From Variovorax sp037204085 (GTDB taxonomy: Bacteria > Pseudomonadota > Gammaproteobacteria > Burkholderiales > Burkholderiaceae_C), in the NCBI RefSeq assembly GCF_037204085.1, contig NZ_JBBCBW010000001.1, forward strand, positions 1-64,000: a stretch of 64,000 bases of DNA. Reading direction: 5' to 3'. Shown piece after piece: positions 9,948-17,978 of the stretch (position 1 is the first letter of the stretch; each line of letters begins with the position of its first letter). The notes beneath the pieces are model-generated. The model did no database searches, had not been told where the DNA came from, and was given only the letters and a program-made list of their open reading frames with translations. Made by a program: the position numbers and the translations under genes.

Positions 9948-10675
9948 GCCATCCGCTTCTTCAGCTCGACGGTTTCTGCGTTGCCTACCGCACCGTGGAG
10001 GCGGTGCACAGCGTGCGTCTGCATGTGAACGAAGGCGAGATCGTCACCGTCATCGGACCCAACGGCGCGGGCAAGACCACGCTGCTGTGTGCGGCGATGG
10101 GACTGCTTCCTTCCACCGGAAGCCTCTCGCTGCATGGCGAACGCATCGCGCGCCCCAGTGTCGAGACCATGGTGGCGCGCGGCGTGGCGCTGGTGCCCGA
10201 GCGGCGCGAGCTGTTCGGCGACATGTCGGTGGAAGACAACCTGCTGCTCGGCGGCTTCTATCAATGGCGCAAGGGCAAGCGCGACCAGCGTGCGCGCATG
10301 GAAGAAGTGTTCGAGATCTTTCCGCGCCTGCGCGAACGCAAGCCGCAGTTGGCTTCGACGCTTTCGGGCGGCGAGCGCCAGATGCTCGCCATCGGCCGCG
10401 CGCTGATGGCGCGACCGCGGCTCTTGATGCTCGATGAACCTTCGCTGGGCCTGGCGCCGCTGGTGGTGCGCGAAGTGCTGCGCGTGGTTTCTCAACTGCG
10501 CAGCCATGGCGTCTCGGTGCTCCTGGTGGAGCAGAACGCGCGCGCTGCGCTGCAGGTGGCCGACCGCGCCTATGTTCTGGAGATGGGCGCAGTGGCGCTT
10601 GAAGGCAAAGCCGGAGACCTGCTGCACGACCAACGAATCATCGACACCTACCTGGGCATCGGCAACAAGCACTGA
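9944..10675 (+). CDS. LivF-type ABC transporter ATPase
   Basis: A 243-residue ATP-binding subunit of the branched-chain amino acid type importer. It has Walker A GPNGAGKTTLLC near residue 39, signature LSGGERQMLAIGRAL, Walker B RLLMLDEPSLGLAP and the family ending of about 20 residues after the H-loop region. It pairs with the ATPase half of the upstream fusion protein. The ATG overlaps the preceding stop (ATGA). It is the last importer gene; a REP-like pair and then paaZ follow. Confidence 0.92.
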   Translation: MSHPLLQLDGFCVAYRTVEAVHSVRLHVNEGEIVTVIGPNGAGKTTLLCAAMGLLPSTGSLSLHGERIARPSVETMVARGVALVPERRELFGDMSVEDNLLLGGFYQWRKGKRDQRARMEEVFEIFPRLRERKPQLASTLSGGERQMLAIGRALMARPRLLMLDEPSLGLAPLVVREVLRVVSQLRSHGVSVLLVEQNARAALQVADRAYVLEMGAVALEGKAGDLLHDQRIIDTYLGIGNKH

Positions 10676-10697
10676 CCGTCTTCCTCTCCCTGCCTTT

Positions 10698-10813
10698 CTC
10701 CCTCCCCTTCCGGGGGAGGGTCGGGGTGGGGGCACGACGGCACTTGATAAAGCACCGCGCCGAACGAACGCCGCTTGCCCCCATCCCAGCCTTCCCCCGG
10801 AAGGGGAAGGAGC
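10698..10813. repeat. Paired REP-like inverted repeat, copy 2
   Basis: The left half contains the hairpin CTCCCCTTCCGGGGGAG; the right half contains CCTTCCCCCGGAAGGGG followed by AAGG. The two halves are near-perfect inverted copies of each other over about 35 bases each, separated by about 40 bases. It occupies most of the gap between the LivF-type gene and paaZ and has the same architecture as 6853-6964. Confidence 0.75.
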
Positions 10814-10838
10814 TAATACAAAGCCAAAGGACATCATC

Positions 10839-12890
10839 ATGACCACCCTTCAAAGCTACATCGCCGGCCGCTGGATCGGCAAAGAGACTGCCCAGCAGTT
10901 GCGCAGCGCCATCAATGGCCAGGCCGTGGCCAGCACGCATGCCGAGGCCATCGACTTCGCCGAGGCGCTGAACCACGCGCGCCGGTTCGGCCTGCCCGCA
11001 CTGATGGCGCTCGACTTCCAGCAGCGCTCAGAACGCCTGAAGGCACTGGCCAAGTACCTCGCTGCGAACAAGGAAACGCTCTACGCCATCTCGGCCCACA
11101 CCGGCGCGACCCGCGCCGACAGCTGGATCGACATCGAAGGCGGCGCCGGCACGCTCAGCGCCTATGCCGGCATCGGCACCAACGAGCTGCCCTCGGGCAA
11201 CCTGGTGCATGAAGGCCCGGCCTTTCCGCTGGGCAAGAAGGGCGGCTTCGCGGGCACGCACATCCTGGTGCCGCGCGGCGGCGTGGCGGTGCACATCAAT
11301 GCGTTCAACTTTCCGGTGTGGGGCCTGCTCGAGAAGTTCGCGCCCAGTTTCCTCGCGGGCATGCCGTGCATCGGCAAGCCGGCCACGGCCACCAGCTACC
11401 TCACCGAGGCGCTGGTGCGGCTCATCGTTCAGTCGGGCATCCTGCCGGAAGGCAGCCTGCAACTCGTGGTCGGCGGCACGGGCGACCTGCTCGACCGGCT
11501 CGAGGGTGCCGACGTGGTCACCTTCACCGGCTCGGCAGACACCGCCGCCAAGCTGCGCGTGCACCCGAACCTGGTGCGCCAGTCGATTCCGTTCAACGCC
11601 GAGGCCGATTCGCTCAACTGCGCAATCCTCGCGCCCGACGTGACGCCTGACGACGAGGAGTTCGACCTCTTCGTGAAAGAAGTGGCGCGCGAAATGACCA
11701 TCAAGGCCGGCCAGAAGTGCACCGCCATCCGCCGCGCGATCGTGCCGCGCCAGCACCTGGATGCGGTGGCCGAACGGCTGCGCGCGAGGCTCGCAAAGAC
11801 AGTCATCGGCGACCCGTCGCGCGAAGAAGTGCGCATGGGCGCCCTCGCCTCGCATGCGCAAAAGTCCGACGTGGCCGACCGCGTGGCCTCGCTGTTGCAA
11901 GGCGCCGAACTGGTCTACGGCGAGCGCGACGGCTTCTCGCCGGTAGGCGACGGCGTGAACGAAGGCGCGTTCTTCGCGCCCACGCTCCTGTTGAGCCGCA
12001 AGCCGCTCGAACACGATGCCGCGCACGATGTCGAAGCCTTCGGCCCCGTCAGCACGCTGATGCCCTACGACGGCATCGACGAAGCGCTGGCGTTGGCCGC
12101 GCGAGGACGCGGCAGCCTGGTGGGCACGCTGGTCACGCGCGACCCGATCATCGCCGCCAAGGCCATTCCGGTGGCTGCCGCATGGCACGGCCGCCTGCTG
12201 GTGCTCGACCGCGAGGCCGCCGCCGAATCGACCGGCCACGGCTCTCCACTGCCGCAGCTCAAGCACGGCGGCCCGGGCCGCGCGGGCGGCGGTGAAGAGC
12301 TCGGCGGCCTGCGCGCGGTGAAGCACTACCTGCAGCGCGCCGCGGTGCAGGGCTCGCCCACCATGCTGGCCGCGATCACCGGCGAGCATGTGCGCGGCGC
12401 GGCCGTGCGCGAAAGCGAGGTGCACCCCTTCCGCCGCCATTTCGAAGACCTGCGAATCGGCGACTCATTGCTTACCCACCGCCGCACGGTCGGCGAGGCC
12501 GACATCGTGGCTTTCGGCGGCATCTCGGGCGACTATTTCTACATGCACTTCGACGAGGTGGCGGCCAAGGAGTCGCCCTTTGGCAAGCGCATCGCCCACG
12601 GCTACTTCGTGCTGTCGGCGGCGGCGGGCCTCTTCGTTTCACCCGCGCCGGGCCCGGTGCTCGCCAACTATGGGCTCGACACGCTGCGCTTCGTCAAGCC
12701 GGTGGGCATTGGCGACACCATCCGCGCACGCCTGACCTGCAAGCGCAAGATCGACCGCAACAAGAAGGACGCGAGCGGCCAGGGCCAGGGCGTGGTGGCC
12801 TGGGATGTGGAGGTGACGAACCAGGACGGCGAGCTGGTCGCGAGCTACGATATCCTGACCCTCGTCTCCAAGAAACCAGAATCCACCTGA
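10839..12890 (+). CDS. paaZ: Oxepin-CoA hydrolase / 3-oxo-5,6-dehydrosuberyl-CoA semialdehyde dehydrogenase
   Basis: A 683-residue bifunctional enzyme, close to the 681 of E. coli PaaZ. It hydrolyses oxepin-CoA to open the ring and then oxidises the resulting aldehyde with NADP+. The N-terminal aldehyde dehydrogenase domain (1 to about 520) has Glu255 in NAEADS and nucleophile Cys294 in GQKCT. The C-terminal MaoC-like hydratase domain has Asp565 and His570 in SGDYFYMHFD. Both active sites look intact. The start ATG was chosen at the family N-terminus TLQSYIAGRW. The next gene starts on the last base of its stop codon. Confidence 0.96.
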   Translation: MTTLQSYIAGRWIGKETAQQLRSAINGQAVASTHAEAIDFAEALNHARRFGLPALMALDFQQRSERLKALAKYLAANKETLYAISAHTGATRADSWIDIEGGAGTLSAYAGIGTNELPSGNLVHEGPAFPLGKKGGFAGTHILVPRGGVAVHINAFNFPVWGLLEKFAPSFLAGMPCIGKPATATSYLTEALVRLIVQSGILPEGSLQLVVGGTGDLLDRLEGADVVTFTGSADTAAKLRVHPNLVRQSIPFNAEADSLNCAILAPDVTPDDEEFDLFVKEVAREMTIKAGQKCTAIRRAIVPRQHLDAVAERLRARLAKTVIGDPSREEVRMGALASHAQKSDVADRVASLLQGAELVYGERDGFSPVGDGVNEGAFFAPTLLLSRKPLEHDAAHDVEAFGPVSTLMPYDGIDEALALAARGRGSLVGTLVTRDPIIAAKAIPVAAAWHGRLLVLDREAAAESTGHGSPLPQLKHGGPGRAGGGEELGGLRAVKHYLQRAAVQGSPTMLAAITGEHVRGAAVRESEVHPFRRHFEDLRIGDSLLTHRRTVGEADIVAFGGISGDYFYMHFDEVAAKESPFGKRIAHGYFVLSAAAGLFVSPAPGPVLANYGLDTLRFVKPVGIGDTIRARLTCKRKIDRNKKDASGQGQGVVAWDVEVTNQDGELVASYDILTLVSKKPEST

Positions 12891-13648
12891 TGTTCGATCT
12901 CACAGGAAAAACAGCACTCGTCACCGGCGGCAATGGCGGCATCGGCCTGGGCATGGCCCAGGGCCTTGCCCAGGCCGGCGCCCGCGTCATCGTTGCCGCG
13001 CGCAATGCCCAGAAATCGGCCGCCGCGGTCGAAGCGCTCAAGGCGCTGGGCAGCGACAGCTTCGCGCTCGAAGTCGATGTGGCCGATGAAGCCTCGGTGC
13101 AGAAGGCCTTCGACGAAGCGGCCGCGCGCTGCGGCAGGCTCGACATCCTCATCAACAACGCCGGCACCACGGTGCGCAAGCCGGTCGACCAGTTGGCGCT
13201 GGACGAGTGGCACAAGGTGATGGACACCAACCTGACCAGTGCCTTCCTGTGCAGCCGGGCCGCGCATCCCCACCTGAAGAAGGCGGGCGGCGGCAAGATC
13301 ATCAACATCGGCTCGATGATGTCGATCTTCGGCGCGCCCTACGCCCCGGCTTACGCCGCGAGCAAGGCGGGCATCGTTCAGCTCACCAAGTCGACCGCGC
13401 TTTCGTGGGCGGCCGACAACATCCAGGTCAACGCAATTCTTCCTGGCTGGTTCGAAACCGAGCTGACCGACGGCGCCCGCAGCCAGATTCCGGGCCTGTA
13501 CGACCGGGTGGTGGCCCGCGCCGCCGCCGGCCGCTGGGGCCAGCCGGCCGACATTGCCGGCACGGCGGTGTTTCTCGCGAGCCAGGCCTCCGACTATGTG
13601 ACCGGCACGGCCATTCCAGTGGACGGGGGCTTCTCCATCTCTGGCTGA
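12890..13648 (+). CDS. SDR family oxidoreductase in the paa operon
   Basis: A 252-residue classical short-chain dehydrogenase. It has TGGNGGIG at residues 12-19, the NNAG motif, Ser in GSMMSIF, and catalytic YxxxK near residues 155-159. It resembles KduD/FabG-type 3-oxo or 2-keto reductases. Its ATG shares one base with the paaZ stop, so it is co-translated with the ring-opening enzyme. A role in beta-oxidation of the opened chain (where PaaH normally acts) is possible because no paaH, paaF, paaG or paaJ gene is visible here. That role is inference, and the true substrate is unknown. Confidence 0.8.
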   Translation: MFDLTGKTALVTGGNGGIGLGMAQGLAQAGARVIVAARNAQKSAAAVEALKALGSDSFALEVDVADEASVQKAFDEAAARCGRLDILINNAGTTVRKPVDQLALDEWHKVMDTNLTSAFLCSRAAHPHLKKAGGGKIINIGSMMSIFGAPYAPAYAASKAGIVQLTKSTALSWAADNIQVNAILPGWFETELTDGARSQIPGLYDRVVARAAAGRWGQPADIAGTAVFLASQASDYVTGTAIPVDGGFSISG

Positions 13649-13678
13649 AGTCGGGCGGGCCGTGTAAATTCGGCCGCC

Positions 13679-14239
13679 ATGCTCTTCTGGTTCCAGATTT
13701 TTCTTTTTATTGCCGGCACGGCCGCGCTGCTCTACGTTTCGCGCGGGCCGCTGCGCCAGCCGGGCTCGCACGGCTTCTATCGCTTCTTCGCGTGGGAGTG
13801 CATGCTGGTGCTCATCATCGTGAACCTGCCGGTGTGGCATGTCGACCCGCTGTCGTTCACCCAGCTGCTCTCCTGCGTGCTGCTGGCCCTTTCGATCTGG
13901 CTGCCGATCCATGCGGTAAGGCTGCTCAAGGCCCATGGCAAGCCGACCGAGGCGCGCAACGACGATCCGGCGCTCTATGGGTTCGAGAAGACGTCTTCCA
14001 TCGTCAGTACCGGCGCCTTCCGCTACATTCGCCACCCCATGTACACGGCGCTGATGCTGCTGGCCTGGGGCGCCTTCCTCAAGCAGTTCACCTGGCTCAC
14101 CCTTGCGCTGGTGCTGGCGGCCACGGCGCTGCTGTTTCTGACGGCGCGCAGCGATGAAAAGGAATGCATCGCGCATTTCGGCGATGCCTACCGCGACTAC
14201 ATGCGCCGCACGCGGCGCTTCATTCCTTTCCTGCTGTGA
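13679..14239 (+). CDS. Isoprenylcysteine methyltransferase (ICMT)-like membrane protein
   Basis: A 186-residue integral membrane protein with about five hydrophobic segments and the bacterial ICMT/PEMT-like ending, including TGAFRYIRHPMYTALML near residues 115-131 and a conserved GDAYRDYMRRTRRFIP tail. In this superfamily the RHPMY region binds S-adenosylmethionine. The bacterial substrates are mostly unknown, so none is proposed. It starts 30 bases after the SDR gene and overlaps the next gene by 4 bases (GTGA), which ties it to a membrane protease. Confidence 0.85.
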   Translation: MLFWFQIFLFIAGTAALLYVSRGPLRQPGSHGFYRFFAWECMLVLIIVNLPVWHVDPLSFTQLLSCVLLALSIWLPIHAVRLLKAHGKPTEARNDDPALYGFEKTSSIVSTGAFRYIRHPMYTALMLLAWGAFLKQFTWLTLALVLAATALLFLTARSDEKECIAHFGDAYRDYMRRTRRFIPFLL

Positions 14240-15030
14240 AGAGCCAGGGCTTTCCCAGCGGGCCGCAAGCCGCCCTCCTGTTCCTGGCACTGTTCCTCTG
14301 CGAGTTCGTCATTGCCGTTGCACTGCGCGACGCCAACCGCTGGCTTGGGCTCAACGAGATGCAGCTTGGCGTGCTTGCCGCCGTGCTGGGCAACGGCTGC
14401 GTCTTTGCCGGCGTCATGCACTTTCAGCAGCTCACCTATCGCGAGTTGTTCCACCAGTCGCCGGCCTCCGCCAGGGCCACGCTGGTGCTGATCGTGCCGC
14501 CGGTGCTGCTGCTGGTGCCCGGGCTGATGGTGGTGATAGTGACCGCGATGAACCTGCTGGTGCTGGTCGCGCCGCTTTCGGCCTGGGAAGAATCGATGTT
14601 CAGCCGCATGGCCGACGGCAGCGTTGCCGCCACGCTGGCCGTGTGCGTGATGGCGCCCCTGCTCGAGGAAATGCTGTTCCGCGGCATCGTGCTGCGGGGT
14701 TTCCTGCAGCGCTATTCAAGGTGGCAGGCCATCCTGGGCTCGGCGCTGCTCTTCGGGGTGGCACACATGAACATCTACCAGTTTGTCGTGGGCCTGGTCT
14801 TGGGCACGGTGCTCGGGTGGCTCTATGAGCGCACACGCTCGCTCATTCCCTGCATCGCGCTGCATGCGGCCTACAACACCGGCACGATTTTCTTGAATGA
14901 CCTGCCCGAAACGATTTCGGCCGCGGACGCCGCGCTGGCCCTGCTGGCAATCTTGCTTGCAACGGTGTGCGGCGCGCTGGCCCTGCGGCACATGCTGGTG
15001 GCGCCCATCGCGCGCCGGCCGGCGCCCTGA
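14236..15030 (+). CDS. CPBP family intramembrane glutamic metalloprotease
   Basis: 264 residues from a GTG start overlapping the upstream stop. It is a polytopic protein with the CPBP (Rce1/ABI) motifs: EEMLFRG with Glu144, Glu145 and Arg149, then a histidine in FGVAHMNIYQ (about 177), and a later conserved His in IALHAAYNTG. In eukaryotes Rce1-type proteases and ICMT act in sequence on prenylated proteins, so the coupled pair is notable. What the bacterial pair processes is not known. No terminator is visible before the convergent flavin reductase gene. Confidence 0.88.
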   Translation: MKSQGFPSGPQAALLFLALFLCEFVIAVALRDANRWLGLNEMQLGVLAAVLGNGCVFAGVMHFQQLTYRELFHQSPASARATLVLIVPPVLLLVPGLMVVIVTAMNLLVLVAPLSAWEESMFSRMADGSVAATLAVCVMAPLLEEMLFRGIVLRGFLQRYSRWQAILGSALLFGVAHMNIYQFVVGLVLGTVLGWLYERTRSLIPCIALHAAYNTGTIFLNDLPETISAADAALALLAILLATVCGALALRHMLVAPIARRPAP

Positions 15031-15062
15031 CCCGGGCCGCCGCCTCTCTCAAGAAACTAGGT

Positions 15063-15665
15063 TTACAACGGCGCGAGCGGCCGCGCATCCACCGCGTCGC
15101 CATCGACGATGAAGTGACCGCCCGCCACATGGTGCAGCGTGCGCAGGTCGTCATGCCCCGTGAAGTTCCAGCGCCCGTCGGCAAACACGCGCGAGTCGGC
15201 CTGCGCGGCGATCACCTCGCCCAGGAACAGGTCGTAGCTTTGCTGAATGTGCGGCTCCGGCAGCAGCCGGCACTCGAGCCACGCCACGCAGCCTTCCAGC
15301 AAGGGCGCCGTACCGGCGGTGCCCGCAAAAGTCTGCAGCCCGTAGGCCGCGAACTTGTCCCGCCCGTCGCGCTCGACGATCTCGCGGCCCGAGCTGTTGC
15401 CCAGCGCTTCCGTCAGGTCGAGCTGGGCGCGCGCGGGCACTTGCAGCGCGAAGGTGCCCGCACCTTCGAGCAGCTTGCGGGTCCAGGTGCTCTTGTCGAG
15501 CACCACGGCCACCTTGGGCGGATCGAAGTCCAGAGGCATCGCCCAGGCCGCGGCCATGATGTTGCGCTGCCCGCCGTGCGCCACGCTCACGAGAACGGTG
15601 GGGCCGTGGTTGATCAGGCGGTAGGCCTTGGCCAGGGGGACTGGTCGGCGGTGAATGGCGTTCAT
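15063..15665 (-). CDS. Flavin reductase family protein
   Basis: A 200-residue FMN-binding split-barrel protein of the flavin-reductase-like group (HpaC/FlaRed relatives), with TVLVSVAHGGQRNIMAAAW near the N-terminus and DFDPPKVAVVLDKSTWT next. Such proteins reduce FMN for a partner monooxygenase or act as stand-alone flavoproteins. No monooxygenase is adjacent. The start was set at MNAIHRRPVPL, where similarity to the family begins. It is 61 bases downstream of the LysR gene on the same strand and may be co-transcribed with it. Confidence 0.85.
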   Translation of the reverse strand: MNAIHRRPVPLAKAYRLINHGPTVLVSVAHGGQRNIMAAAWAMPLDFDPPKVAVVLDKSTWTRKLLEGAGTFALQVPARAQLDLTEALGNSSGREIVERDGRDKFAAYGLQTFAGTAGTAPLLEGCVAWLECRLLPEPHIQQSYDLFLGEVIAAQADSRVFADGRWNFTGHDDLRTLHHVAGGHFIVDGDAVDARPLAPL

Positions 15666-15726
15666 GAAGATTGTCGAAGAAAGGAAGGTCGAGTCGCGGC
15701 AAGCGACCCACGAAGACGGACATTCG

Positions 15727-16689
15727 TCATCTTCGTGCCAGAAGTGCGCGGTGCGACACCATTTCACCGCCGCGTGCTGCAAGTGGGCCAAAGCTCGCAT
15801 CTTTCGACACGGAAGCAACGCAAGTGCGCAAGATCCGATGCGCCGGGTCGGCGTCGTCCCGCGGGTGCCAAGCCTGCAGCACTCGCTCGGCAGGAACCGT
15901 AACAGGCAGCTTGAAAATCTCCAAGCCGAGCCCATCCGCCACGGTTCGAGCCAACGATTCCGGCACACAGGCGACCAATGCCGAACGTGCGACTGCCATC
16001 AATGCACCGTAGCCACTGGGCACAGTCAATGCAATTTGTCTCGCAACGCCTATCTCGGCCAGAAGTCGGTCGACAGACTCCTTCGCCATGCCACGTTGGA
16101 TGACAGCCACGTGTTGCTGGGCGGCGAAACGCTTTGGCGTAATGCGTGCCTTCAGCAGTTCATGTTCCGCCCGGACCACGCCGACAATCCGTTGTTCATA
16201 GAGCAGAGAACTCAGGACTTCGGGGCCCTTGTCGAACAAGGTCCCTACGTCCAGATCGATCCTGCCTTCGCGCAGCGCCATCGCATCGCTATTGCTTTCG
16301 GGAACGAAGCGCAGCCGCGCCAAAGGAATGTCTTTCCGAAGTGCAGCAAGCAATGTGGCGCCATAGACAATTCCCATCCCCTCGGGCGCCCGCACCGTGA
16401 ACTCGCGCTCCACACGCGCCAGCGGTACGCCGCCATCCGGTTGCATCAACATTCTCGCTTCGGCGATCAGGCGGCGCACCGGCTCGCGCAAGGCATCCGC
16501 CCTTGGCGTCGGAATCAGCTTGCGGCCGGCTCTCACAAGAATTGGATCGCCGAGTGCGTCCCGGATGCGGGCCAGCGTATGGCTCATGGCGGGAGCACTC
16601 AGATGCATGCGCTGCGCGGCCCCCGCCACACTTCCTGCGCCCAGCAGTGCGTCGAGTGCGGCAAGTAGATTGAGATCCAATGAGTTCAT
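15727..16689 (-). CDS. LysR family transcriptional regulator
   Basis: A 320-residue LysR-type regulator. The N-terminal winged helix (residues 1 to about 65) shows LDLNLLAALDALLGAGSVAG and HLSAPAMSHTLARIRDALGD. The rest is a periplasmic-binding-like effector domain of the NahR/PnbR-like type. MNSLDLN is the usual opening; MLKLHK six codons earlier (16707) is an alternative start. It diverges from the methyltransferase gene at 16776, with 86 bases between, and is followed by the flavin reductase gene. It probably controls one or both; the effector is unknown. Confidence 0.9.
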   Translation of the reverse strand: MNSLDLNLLAALDALLGAGSVAGAAQRMHLSAPAMSHTLARIRDALGDPILVRAGRKLIPTPRADALREPVRRLIAEARMLMQPDGGVPLARVEREFTVRAPEGMGIVYGATLLAALRKDIPLARLRFVPESNSDAMALREGRIDLDVGTLFDKGPEVLSSLLYEQRIVGVVRAEHELLKARITPKRFAAQQHVAVIQRGMAKESVDRLLAEIGVARQIALTVPSGYGALMAVARSALVACVPESLARTVADGLGLEIFKLPVTVPAERVLQAWHPRDDADPAHRILRTCVASVSKDASFGPLAARGGEMVSHRALLARR

Positions 16690-16775
16690 TTTGTGCAGCT
16701 TAAGCATGAGAACAATGCACTGTACAGATTCGAAACCCTGGCTGACACTTCGCGCCCCAAAGCACGGAGACCCTT
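16690..16775. promoter_or_regulatory. Divergent promoter region between LysR and methyltransferase genes
   Basis: 86 bases between two divergent starts, the usual place for a LysR-type operator. The stretch is more AT-rich than the genes and holds TGCAGCTTAAGCATGAGAAC and a second TGCA 26 bases after the first. No convincing -35/-10 pair or T-N11-A palindrome could be assigned by eye. Confidence 0.45.
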
Positions 16776-17714
16776 GTGAACCCTTCAGATGCCAGCCGCA
16801 CCGCCGTTGCCACCTCGCTGATGCGAGCACTTCATACGCGGGGCGACCCAGTTCCGCTGTTGAACGATCCATGGGGCGACCGCCTGATTCCTGACGCGGT
16901 GCGAATAGCCCTGCGCGAGCGGGCATTGCAGAGCGTGGATGCATCCAGGCGCTTCGAAGCCGCAGAAGCGCCCGACAAGATTCTCGACGCCGCGCTGCGC
17001 GCCAACCCTGCATATGCGGACGTAATCTTACGAAGCCGCTACACCGAGGATGCACTGAAGGCCGCCGTTGCACAGGGCGTCGCACAGTACGTGATCATCG
17101 GTGCGGGTTTCGACAGCTTCATCTGCCGCCGTCCAGCTTGGGCCGAAGGGCTGACGATCTATGAGGTCGACCACCCCGCGACCCAGCGCATGAAGCGACA
17201 GTGCTTGCAGAGATGCGGGGTTCCCGAATCCGCCGACGTACATTTCGTCGAGGCCGACCTGGCCGTCGAAACGCTGGGATCGGCCCTGGGGCGATCCTCT
17301 TTCCAAACCATGCAGCCGACCTTCTTCTCGTGGCTCGGGGTCACCATGTATCTGACGCGGGAGGCTAACCTCGCCACTCTCCGCGCGATCGCTTCATATG
17401 CCCCGGCCGGAAGCGAACTGGTTTTCACCTATGTGGACGAGGCTATCTTGTGTGACGCCGATCACGAGGAAGTCGAAAGCTTCCGCAGATTGAGAAGCAA
17501 GGTGGCCTCCGTCGGCGAAGCGTTCCTCTCGGGTTTTGACCCGGCTACCTTGAAGGCAGTGCTGCTTGATGCTGGTTTGCTGCTGGTGGAGGACTTCGAT
17601 GGCGACCATGCGCTCGCACGCTATGACGCGGCAGGGACTAGCGGCTTGCAGCCGGCCCGGGCCGCGCACATCGCGCACGCCCGCCTTGTCAGCGGTGCGA
17701 TGTCCGCCCTCTGA
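16776..17714 (+). CDS. Class I SAM-dependent methyltransferase (LCMT/TIGR00027 type)
   Basis: A 312-residue protein of the leucine carboxyl methyltransferase-like family common in actinobacteria and proteobacteria. It has VIIGAGFDSF (SAM-binding motif I) near residues 106-115, EVDHPATQ after strand 2, and FFSWLGVTMYLTREA in the catalytic part. Bacterial members usually methylate small carboxylates or hydroxyls; the substrate cannot be told from sequence. The start GTG/ATG choice follows the opening NPSDASRTAVATSLMRA. It diverges from the LysR gene. Confidence 0.87.
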   Translation: MNPSDASRTAVATSLMRALHTRGDPVPLLNDPWGDRLIPDAVRIALRERALQSVDASRRFEAAEAPDKILDAALRANPAYADVILRSRYTEDALKAAVAQGVAQYVIIGAGFDSFICRRPAWAEGLTIYEVDHPATQRMKRQCLQRCGVPESADVHFVEADLAVETLGSALGRSSFQTMQPTFFSWLGVTMYLTREANLATLRAIASYAPAGSELVFTYVDEAILCDADHEEVESFRRLRSKVASVGEAFLSGFDPATLKAVLLDAGLLLVEDFDGDHALARYDAAGTSGLQPARAAHIAHARLVSGAMSAL

Positions 17715-17834
17715 ATCCGCACGAGGCCCTATCAGGCGCACCGCGGTGCGGGGCGCTCCAGACCGATCCCGCCGACGGAGAAAACATTTGTTCAGAGTAC
17801 CGATTGCCCTGCGACAAATTGAGAGCGTGCCCAA

Positions 17835-17950
17835 GTGCACAGGGCATCGGGTGCTCCGCGCAGCGAAATAAAGGAGGAGCCGAAGGCGGGGGACATTCGC
17901 GGAGGGGAGTACCCGGTGGCCTGTGCACGCGCCCTGAACAGCAGCGCAAA
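17835..17950. repeat. Dispersed hairpin repeat, copy B (complete)
   Basis: An imperfect inverted repeat about 94 bases long with a left arm from GTGCACAGG at 17835 and a right arm ending CCTGTGCAC at 17928. Inside, GCGAA near 17863 pairs with TTCGC near 17897, so the whole unit can fold into one long hairpin. The part from 17860 on is the same as bases 1-90 of the window (60 of 60 identical, then 26 of 30). It sits in the 264-base gap between the methyltransferase gene and the convergent deacylase gene, which holds nothing else recognisable. Confidence 0.85.
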
Positions 17951-17978
17951 CAACAACGCCACCCCGAACAAGTCCACC

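Noticed and set aside
11028..12440. 470-residue open frame on the minus strand
   Set aside because: It is antisense to paaZ, whose two active sites are intact.
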